NCBI GenBank assembly: GCA_937967875.1
Contig: CALBTQ010000324.1
Coordinates: 1 to 10,830, forward strand
Length of the DNA stretch: 10,830 nt
Direction: 5' to 3'
From: an uncultured Pseudomonadota bacterium
GTDB taxonomy: Bacteria > Lernaellota > Lernaellaia > Lernaellales > Lernaellaceae
Of the stretch, positions 6,580-10,830 are shown in pieces; within the stretch, counting starts at the first letter, position 1, and the number at the start of each line of letters is the position of its first letter. The position numbers and the translations under genes were made by a program. The notes under the pieces were generated by a model. That model was not told the origin of the DNA, searched no databases, and saw only the letters and a list, made by a program, of their open reading frames with translations.

Positions 6580-6601
6580 AGCCCCGGAGGGGCGGCAGAC
6601 G
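6580..6601. repeat. Partial REP-like copy
   Basis: AGCCCCGGAGGGGCGGCAGA followed by CG repeats the first hairpin of the elements upstream (GCCCC-GGA-GGGGC) without the rest. It ends just before the -35 box of the Rrf2 promoter. Confidence 0.6.
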
Positions 6602-6613
6602 CTTTCCCTCCGC

Positions 6614-6642
6614 TTGACGCCCCTCCTTGCTTCGTATATGAT
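6614..6642 (+). promoter_or_regulatory. Strong sigma70-like promoter of the Rrf2 gene
   Basis: TTGACG (6614-6619) and TATGAT (6637-6642) each match consensus at 5 of 6 positions with the ideal 17-base spacer. Transcription would start near 6649, about 45 bases before the ATG. It is the best promoter match in the window. Confidence 0.75.
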
Positions 6643-6669
6643 ATATATCATATAGATCATATATGATAT
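6635..6669. promoter_or_regulatory. AT-rich dyad cluster over -10/+20, probable Rrf2 operator
   Basis: TATATGATATATATCATATA (6635-6654) is a perfect 20-bp palindrome covering the -10 box. Next to it ATCATATATGAT (6656-6667) is a 12-bp palindrome, and ATATCATAT (6645-6653) and ATATGATAT (6661-6669) form another inverted pair. The half-site ATATGATAT thus recurs three times. Many Rrf2 proteins (IscR, NsrR, CymR) repress their own promoter through AT-rich dyads, so autoregulation is the simplest reading. Confidence 0.65.
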
Positions 6670-6693
6670 CAGGGAAATGAAAAGAGGGCCCGC

Positions 6694-7140
6694 ATGAAGC
6701 TATCGAAAAAGGGACAATACGCCCTGCGCGTGCTGCGTCATCTCGCGGAAAACTTCGGCGACAAACCGCTGTCGGTTTCGCATCTCGCGAAAATCGAGAA
6801 CGTGCCGTACAAGTACCTCGAGCAGATTTTATCCACCCTGCGCAAACAGGGCTTGCTCGTGAGCGCCCACGGCAAGGACGGCGGCTACGCGCTGCGCCGT
6901 CATCCGTCGAAAATTACCCTCGGCGACATCATCCGCGCCGTCGACGGACCGCTTGCACCGATCCCCTGCGCCAGTCGCACCGCGCCGCACCAGACCTGCG
7001 ATTGCCCATATCCCTTCGAGACCTGCTGGCTGCGTCAGGTGATGCTGCGCGTGCGCGACAACATCTCGGCCGTCCTCGATCAGGAAACGCTCGAGCAGAT
7101 GACCCTCGACGCCAACCGCATCGACGAAGTTGCGCCGTAA
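6694..7140 (+). CDS. Rrf2-family regulator, likely Fe-S binding
   Basis: 148 residues, the normal Rrf2 length. ATG start with GAGGG five bases upstream (6684-6688). The N-terminal winged helix-turn-helix is clear: MKLSKKGQYALRVLRHLA (1-18), recognition region LAKIENVPYKYLEQILSTLR (31-50) and wing SAHGKDGGYALRR (57-69). The C-terminal half has four cysteines, C92, C102, C104 and C111 (C-x9-C-x-C-x6-C). IscR uses C92, C98, C104 and a His for its Fe-S cluster, so C92 and C104 align by number and the others shift. A sensor of iron-sulphur status, nitric oxide or redox state is therefore likely, but it is not clearly IscR, NsrR or CymR. The gene stands alone: strong promoter, overlapping dyads and its own terminator, with no isc or suf genes beside it. 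Confidence 0.93.
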   Translation: MKLSKKGQYALRVLRHLAENFGDKPLSVSHLAKIENVPYKYLEQILSTLRKQGLLVSAHGKDGGYALRRHPSKITLGDIIRAVDGPLAPIPCASRTAPHQTCDCPYPFETCWLRQVMLRVRDNISAVLDQETLEQMTLDANRIDEVAP

Positions 7141-7173
7141 ACAAAAGCGGCTTGCCGTCGCGCCCGCTTTTGT
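7141..7173 (+). terminator. Rho-independent-type terminator after Rrf2 gene
   Basis: ACAAAAGCGG (7141-7150) and CCGCTTTTGT (7164-7173) are perfect 10-bp arms around a 13-base loop and begin directly after the TAA. The T run lies in the right arm (CCGCTTTTGTGT), matched by A's in the left arm, a common terminator layout. Confidence 0.7.
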
Positions 7174-7201
7174 GTACCAATAACCGAACGTGACATTTAC
7201 T

Positions 7202-7238
7202 TGACGGCAGGCCACCGTGCGCTGGAGGTTTGCCGTCA
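7202..7238 (+). other. Second hairpin, terminator or leader structure
   Basis: TGACGGCA (7202-7209) and TGCCGTCA (7231-7238) are perfect 8-bp inverted repeats with a 21-base loop, followed by TTGTCGTTTT. It may back up the Rrf2 terminator or sit in the leader of the next gene. No convincing promoter was found between 7141 and 7278. Confidence 0.4.
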
Positions 7239-7278
7239 TTGTCGTTTTAAAAGCCGCCGACGAACGAGGATGCGCCCG

Positions 7279-8307
7279 ATGAACAACGCCGCCGAACAAC
7301 GCCGTCCCTCCCTGCTGCGCGACCTGCGCGACAACGGTCCGATCTGGTTCATCTACCTGATGGCCGTTTCGCTGCTCAACTACGAACTGACCAACGTGCG
7401 ACCCGAGCACTACGATGCGGTGGGCATTCCGCTGTGGCGTTTCGCGATCACCGCCGTGTTTCCGCTTTTCTGGGTGATTGTCTATTTCTACTTTCGCGCC
7501 CGCGATTCGCAGCGGTTGAAAAACCGTTGGCGGACCTTCGGGATCGTTGCCGGCGTGCTCTTGGGCCTGCCGCTGCTGGCCGTGATCGGCGCGCGTCCCA
7601 GCTACCTGACCGAAAAGCAGATCGTCATGTTCTACGAGTACGCGCAATTTTTGTGGGTGGCGCTCCTGCTGGCCCACGTGTGGTACACGCGCGGCATCAC
7701 GGCGGTCGTGCTGTTTTTCGGCGTCTGCTTTCTTTACGGCATCTGCCTGGAAAACATGGGGATCATCATCGGTTACTTCGGCGAAAGCCACTACCGCCAC
7801 TACCTCGGCTTCAGCCCGGAGTTTTATCTGCCCGCGCCCGCCGCGACGATGCTGGGCTGGTGCATCGTCTTTTACATCTGCATCTGGCTGGCCGAATACC
7901 TCGGCGAAAAATTGCGCTTCGTGCGCGGCCGGCCGTTGCGTCTGGCGCTACTGACCACGATCATCGCGCTGAGCCTGGATATGCAGATCGACCCGCTCGC
8001 TTCGCTGTCGGGCCTGTGGTGGAAATGGGATCCGCGCCTGCCCGGCTTCTGGTTGGGTGTGCCGTTCATCAACTACGTGGCTTGGGCCGCCGCGTTTCTG
8101 CCCTTCGCCTTCGCCTACTTTTATTATATGCAGCGCGATGACCTGACGCCCTGGCGGCGCAATCGTCGCTTGCTGCTCTGGGTGCCCTGGATGGTGCTGA
8201 TCTGCCTGGCGATCGGCATGCCGATCATCATCCTCGCCGAGCGCGGCATCAGCGGACCGGCGTTCCAGATCGCCTTCGAATTCTGGGACAAGATCATGCC
8301 GTATTGA
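7279..8307 (+). CDS. Multi-pass membrane protein, CruF/carotenoid biosynthesis-like
   Basis: 342 residues from ATG 7279, chosen because GAGG (7266-7269) lies nine bases upstream. ATG 7270 is possible but overlaps its own ribosome site, and the frame open to 7201 has no such signal and a non-hydrophobic Arg-rich lead. About nine membrane helices are visible (near 23-38, 52-72, 85-105, 116-136, 140-161, 188-209, 220-235, 261-284 and 298-319). Two conserved-looking parts, CLENMGIIIGYFGESHY (from 156) and LDMQIDPLASLSGLWWKWDP with GVPFINYVAW (233-269), resemble the carotenoid biosynthesis / CruF family (PF04240), whose signature is an acidic-D-P-...-W-x-W stretch followed by G-V-P-x-x-N-x-x-x-W. 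CruF hydrates carotene ends, but many family members have no known reaction, and no other carotenoid gene is near. It could also be an unrelated membrane enzyme. Confidence 0.6.
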   Translation: MNNAAEQRRPSLLRDLRDNGPIWFIYLMAVSLLNYELTNVRPEHYDAVGIPLWRFAITAVFPLFWVIVYFYFRARDSQRLKNRWRTFGIVAGVLLGLPLLAVIGARPSYLTEKQIVMFYEYAQFLWVALLLAHVWYTRGITAVVLFFGVCFLYGICLENMGIIIGYFGESHYRHYLGFSPEFYLPAPAATMLGWCIVFYICIWLAEYLGEKLRFVRGRPLRLALLTTIIALSLDMQIDPLASLSGLWWKWDPRLPGFWLGVPFINYVAWAAAFLPFAFAYFYYMQRDDLTPWRRNRRLLLWVPWMVLICLAIGMPIIILAERGISGPAFQIAFEFWDKIMPY

Positions 8308-8328
8308 TTGTTGAATGATGACCAACAA
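8308..8328 (+). other. AT-rich hairpin directly after stop codon
   Basis: TTGTTG (8308-8313) and CAACAA (8323-8328) form a 6-bp stem with a 9-base loop immediately after the TGA. It runs straight into a REP-like hairpin (GCCC-GTA-GGGC). There is no T tract, so it is a weak transcript-end candidate. Confidence 0.3.
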
Positions 8329-8351
8329 GCCCGTAGGGCGCTGAATAGTAG
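8327..8351 (+). repeat. REP-like element family 2, partial copy
   Basis: AAGCCCGTAGGGCGCTGAAT followed by AGTAG, related (19 of 25) to 8387-8411. It carries the first hairpin GCCC-GTA-GGGC and the linker ending AGTAG, but not the second hairpin. Confidence 0.55.
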
Positions 8352-8386
8352 AGCCGACGTAAAATGAATCTATGCGAAGATTCTTC

Positions 8387-8432
8387 AAGCCCGCAGGGTG
8401 CAGGTCAGTAGCGAAGGGCTTCAGCCCTGGAA
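8387..8432 (+). repeat. REP-like element family 2, full copy
   Basis: Starts AAGCCCGCAGGGTGCA, then GGTCAGTAGCGA and the hairpin AGGGCT-TC-AGCCCT, ending GGAA. Bases 8403-8432 are found again in inverted orientation at 8549-8578 with 27 of 30 matches. The layout of two GCCC/GGGC hairpins joined by a CAG..GTAG-like linker matches the repeats at 6158-6557. Confidence 0.65.
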
Positions 8433-8455
8433 TATGATGCAGCAAATTCAAGCAA

Positions 8456-8470
8456 ACCCCTGAAAGGGGT
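8456..8470. repeat. Small hairpin ACCCCT-GAA-AGGGGT
   Basis: A perfect 6-bp stem with a 3-base loop between the two opposed REP-like elements. It is probably another remnant of the same repeat class. Confidence 0.4.
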
Positions 8471-8548
8471 GTAGGTAAGATCGTCGAGACGGATTATCTA
8501 AGAATCCCCCGCCCCCCTGGGGCTTGTCGGCTCCGAGCGGGTCGCGAT

Positions 8549-8597
8549 TTCCAGGGCTATCGCCCTTCGCTACTGACCTTCCGTCCCTCCGGGGCTT
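8549..8597 (-). repeat. REP-like element family 2, inverted copy
   Basis: Read on the minus strand: AAGCCCCGGAGGGAC, then GGAAGGTCAGTAGCGAAGGG, then a hairpin AGGGC-GAT-AGCCCT, ending GGAA. It opposes the copy at 8387-8432, so the two can pair into a long stem enclosing 116 bases. Opposed REP pairs are common between convergent genes. Confidence 0.65.
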
Positions 8598-8625
8598 TTC
8601 GCGGAAATCGAGCGAATTTTTTCTC

Positions 8626-8648
8626 CAGCCCTATAGGGGCGGCAGACG
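8626..8648 (+). repeat. REP-like element family 1, partial copy
   Basis: CAGCCCTATAGGGGCGGCAG followed by ACG closely matches the first hairpin and linker of the copies at 6232, 6510 and 6580. It ends 18 bases before the stop codon of the permease gene and may help end that transcript. Confidence 0.55.
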
Positions 8649-8666
8649 TTCACAGCAATAAATGAT

Positions 8667-9413
8667 TTACAATTCCTGCCGGTTGAGCGCCCAGGCGGCC
8701 AGCAGGCAGCAGGCGAGGGCGTAGTGCGCCGCGTAGACCAGCAGCAGCAGGTACGTATCGCCGACGCCGTGCAGCACGGTGAAATCCTTGAAGCTCAGGT
8801 AGAAGGTCGAGGTCGGCGGGCACACCAGGTGCACCACGCGCGCCACGCCGTGCATGACGTCGAAAGCCGTCGGCGACAGCTTGGGGAACAAGCGGTTGAT
8901 CGACTCGGCGGTGTAAAAATTATCCCACGCCAGCAGGGCGACGATTCCGGCCATGAAACGCGGCGCGAACTGCGCCACCATCATCGCCAGGGCCATCACC
9001 GCCAGGTGCACCGGCAGCAGGTGCAGTTGGTACACCGCGTCGCGCCAGGACACCGCCGCGCCCTCGTGCCACGCGGCCAACAGCAGCAACGCGGTGAAGC
9101 CCGCCGCCACCAGCGTCAGGTACGCCAGCGCGCCCAGCAGCTTGCCGATGATCACTTCCAGCAAACTGATCGGTCGCGTCAACGTGCTGCGCAGCGTGCC
9201 GTCCGCGCGATCGGCATGCACCAGCGAGATGCCCAGCCAGATCGCCATCAGCCACAAAATCATCCGCGCCAGATTCTGCGCGGTGGACACCCACAGGTCG
9301 CCCAACGCGAAGGTCGCCGCCGCCAGTAGGCCGATGATGAACGCGCCGGCGAAAAAGTACCGCGAACGACTCAGACGCAGCAGCGTGAAACGGGCGACGG
9401 CGAGGATCTTCAT
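8667..9413 (-). CDS. ABC-2 type transporter permease
   Basis: 248 residues, the membrane subunit of an ABC exporter whose ATPase is the preceding gene. About six helices are visible (near 18-38, 49-66, 90-115, 131-150, 157-168 and 222-243). The segment between helices 2 and 3, HADRADGTLRSTLTRPISLLEVIIGKLLG (from residue 66), is the coupling region typical of ABC-2/NosY-type permeases. The ATG overlaps the ATPase stop as ATGA, and GGGAGG (plus-strand 9421-9426) sits seven bases upstream inside the ATPase gene, so translation is coupled. Only one permease gene is present, so a homodimer is likely. The substrate cannot be told. No terminator with a T tract follows; REP-like hairpins do. Confidence 0.85.
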   Translation of the reverse strand: MKILAVARFTLLRLSRSRYFFAGAFIIGLLAAATFALGDLWVSTAQNLARMILWLMAIWLGISLVHADRADGTLRSTLTRPISLLEVIIGKLLGALAYLTLVAAGFTALLLLAAWHEGAAVSWRDAVYQLHLLPVHLAVMALAMMVAQFAPRFMAGIVALLAWDNFYTAESINRLFPKLSPTAFDVMHGVARVVHLVCPPTSTFYLSFKDFTVLHGVGDTYLLLLVYAAHYALACCLLAAWALNRQEL

Positions 9414-10330
9414 GCCTGTTCCTCCCGCCCGATCGCGCGGATGAAATAGTCCTCCAGCGCGATGCGCTCGGCCTGCGCCGACACCACGCGCCCGCCGGCC
9501 GCGGCGATTTTTTCACTCAACGCCGCCAGCGCCGCCGTGTCGGGCACCGTCGTTTTCCACAGCCCGCCGTCGGCGCGCTCGGCGCCCGCCAACTCCTGCC
9601 CCGGCTCGCCGGGCAGCGCGAAACGCACCGCCAACAGACTGTTTTCGCCCAGCAGGTCGGCCAACTTGCCCGCCGCGCGCACGCGTCCTTTGTCCAGAAT
9701 GCCCACGCGGTTGCACAGTCGCTCGACCTCGCCCAGCAGGTGCGAGTTGATGAACAACGTCGCGCCGCCCGCCGCCAGATTCGCCAGCAGGTCGCGTACG
9801 CGCTTACTGCCCACCGGGTCCAGCCCGCGCGTCGGTTCGTCCAGGAAGATGATTTCCGGTTCGGCCAGAATCGCCGCGGCGATGCCCAGCCGCTGCTTCA
9901 TGCCCTTGCTGTAGGTGCCGATGCGCCGGTCGGCCGCGTCGTTCAACTCCACCAGCCGGAGCGTCTCGTCCAGACGCGTTTGCAGCCGCGCGCCGTCCAG
10001 CGCGCTGAGGCGGCCGAAGTAGGCCAAGTGCTCGCGGCCGGTCGCCCCGATGAACAGTTGCGGTTCCTCGGGCAGATACGCCGTGCGCGCGAACAACTCG
10101 TGACGCGATGGACGTTCGCGGCCCAGCACCTGCAGCGAACCGCCGCTGATGTGCGTCAGGCCCAGAATGCAGCGCATCGCCGTCGTCTTGCCCGCGCCGT
10201 TGGCGCCCAACAGGCCGAACACGTCGCCGCGCTGCACTTCAAAAGACACGTCGTCCAGCGCCAGCGTTTCCGCCCGCCGCGTCGCGAAGCGCTTGCTCAC
10301 CCCGCGCAGTTGGATGACCGCGTCGCTCAT
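9410..10330 (-). CDS. ABC transporter ATP-binding protein (CcmA/ABC-2 type)
   Basis: 306 residues; hydrolyses ATP to drive the permease encoded next. All nucleotide-binding elements are present: Walker A GANGAGKT (42-49), Q-loop region AYLPEEPQLF (84-93, with the LPEE form usual in ABC-2 exporters), signature YSKGMKQRL (140-148), Walker B IIFLDEP (160-166), D-loop GLDP (169-172) and switch H197 in NSHLL. Residues about 228-306 form the small C-terminal domain often found in this family. The ATG overlaps the upstream stop (ATGA), with GGAGGG (plus-strand 10338-10343) seven bases before it. Nearest known types are the drug, antibiotic, NosF and Nat-like exporters; sequence alone does not choose among them. 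Confidence 0.95.
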   Translation of the reverse strand: MSDAVIQLRGVSKRFATRRAETLALDDVSFEVQRGDVFGLLGANGAGKTTAMRCILGLTHISGGSLQVLGRERPSRHELFARTAYLPEEPQLFIGATGREHLAYFGRLSALDGARLQTRLDETLRLVELNDAADRRIGTYSKGMKQRLGIAAAILAEPEIIFLDEPTRGLDPVGSKRVRDLLANLAAGGATLFINSHLLGEVERLCNRVGILDKGRVRAAGKLADLLGENSLLAVRFALPGEPGQELAGAERADGGLWKTTVPDTAALAALSEKIAAAGGRVVSAQAERIALEDYFIRAIGREEQA

Positions 10331-10784
10331 GGCGTCACCCTCCGCTGCGCGCGCCCGCCCGCGGGCGGCAGGTAGCCGTCGATGATCTCCCGCAACTGCA
10401 CGTTGCTGCCGGATACGTATTTGTCGGTGGCGTAGCGGATGACGTTCGTGCCGTCCACGACATAGATCGTCGGCGTATTTTTCGCGCGGAATTTCGGGGC
10501 GCGCGTACCGCCGCGATCGAACACGGTCAGTTTTTCGTCCAGGGAAAATTTTGCGGCGAAGGTCCGGTGCGCGCTTTCGTCGCCGCCGGTGAACACGGTG
10601 ACCAGCCGTAAGCGCCCGTCGGGATAATCCTCGTGCCAGGCTTGCATCGCGCGCGCCTGTTTGGATCCCGCGCTAAGCGTCGGATCGAGAAACACGAACA
10701 CGCGCACCAACCCGCGATCGAGCGCCGAATCGTAGTACTCGCCGGCGAGGTTGGGGCCTTGCAACAGCGGAGCGCGCGTGTTGG
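10327..10784 (-). CDS. Thioredoxin-fold (redoxin/TlpA-like) protein, no CxxC; 5'-truncated
   Basis: The 5' end is lost at the contig edge. The frame is open right up to the adapter boundary at 10784, leaving 151 residues, so the TTG at 10762-10764 is not a convincing start. Numbered from the edge, the fragment reads as a TlpA/peroxiredoxin fold: APLLQGPNLAG (4-14), the beta strand VRVFVFLDP (26-34), the active-site turn LSAGSK (36-41), an amphipathic helix, LRLVTVFTG (58-66) and the cis-proline loop NTPTIYVVDGTNVI (102-115, P104). Where active members have C-x-x-C, this one has S37-A-G-S40, and there is no cysteine anywhere in the fragment. It therefore should not catalyse thiol chemistry and may bind a partner or ligand instead. 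It is first in the operon, overlapping the ATPase gene by 4 bases (ATGA). A signal peptide or another domain may lie in the missing part. Confidence 0.65.
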
Positions 10785-10830
10785 AGATCGGAAGAGCGTC
10801 GTGTAGGGAAAGAGTGTAGATCTCGGTGGT
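10785..10830 (-). other. Illumina adapter sequence (assembly artefact)
   Basis: Begins AGATCGGAAGAGCGTCGTGT and continues as the reverse complement of the TruSeq universal adapter, the same adapter seen at the left edge in opposite orientation. It is not genomic. The thioredoxin-fold gene is cut here by the end of the insert, not by a biological event. Confidence 0.98.

Noticed and set aside
6158..6601. CRISPR array
   Set aside because: Copies are few, unevenly spaced and internally palindromic, the linker is itself repeated instead of unique, and no cas gene is present.
7201..7278. N-terminal extension of the CruF-like protein from a TTG at 7201
   Set aside because: The stretch overlaps a hairpin, lacks a ribosome site and encodes a Cys/Arg-rich lead unlike a membrane protein start; GAGG at 7266-7269 favours ATG 7279.
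7434..8141. Open frame in another frame of the CruF-like gene
   Set aside because: Low-complexity Arg/His/Leu-rich product; the overlapping frame gives a coherent membrane protein.

Overview
The window looks like one complete short contig from a metagenome or single-cell assembly. Both ends are Illumina adapter sequence (1-52 and 10785-10830, in opposite orientations), so about 10.7 kb is biological. The host cannot be named. It appears to be a GC-rich bacterium with a Gram-negative-style envelope: it has a Wzz/GumC-type polysaccharide protein, a Tat-exported protein, a type III glutamine synthetase and many REP-like palindromic repeats in its non-coding DNA. These features occur in several uncultured or deeply branching phyla and do not separate them.

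Layout. 286-2388 (-) is a full-length type III glutamine synthetase with its own promoter and a hairpin terminator. After a 430-base divergent gap comes a two-gene plus-strand operon: a membrane-anchored protein with a cohesin-like beta domain (2819-3367), overlapping by 4 bases a Wzz/GumC-family polysaccharide chain-length or export protein (3364-4926). It converges, with only 19 bases between stop codons, on a Tat-exported DUF3108-type protein (4946-5914, -). A 780-base non-coding stretch (5915-6693) follows. It holds a good promoter for the DUF3108 gene, several hairpins, copies of a REP-like repeat and a 32-bp near-perfect palindrome. It ends in a strong sigma70-type promoter, overlapped by AT-rich dyads, for an Rrf2-family regulator with four cysteines (6694-7140). 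After a hairpin terminator lies a nine-helix membrane protein resembling the CruF/carotenoid biosynthesis family (7279-8307). A 359-base convergent gap carries a second set of REP-like elements in inverted arrangement. The right end is a minus-strand operon read leftwards: a 5'-truncated thioredoxin-fold protein whose CxxC has become SxxS, an ABC ATPase and an ABC-2 permease, each junction a 4-base ATGA overlap.

Functional picture. The clear units are nitrogen assimilation (glutamine synthetase), cell-surface polysaccharide assembly (cohesin-like protein plus GumC-like protein), an Fe-S or redox-type regulator with a probable autoregulatory operator, and an ABC export module with a redox-dead thioredoxin-like partner. 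I see no phage, defence island, CRISPR array, tRNA or rRNA. The unusual content is mainly the palindromic DNA between genes, the SxxS thioredoxin-fold protein tied to an ABC transporter, and the cohesin-like/GumC pairing. None amounts to a convincing new system on this sequence alone.
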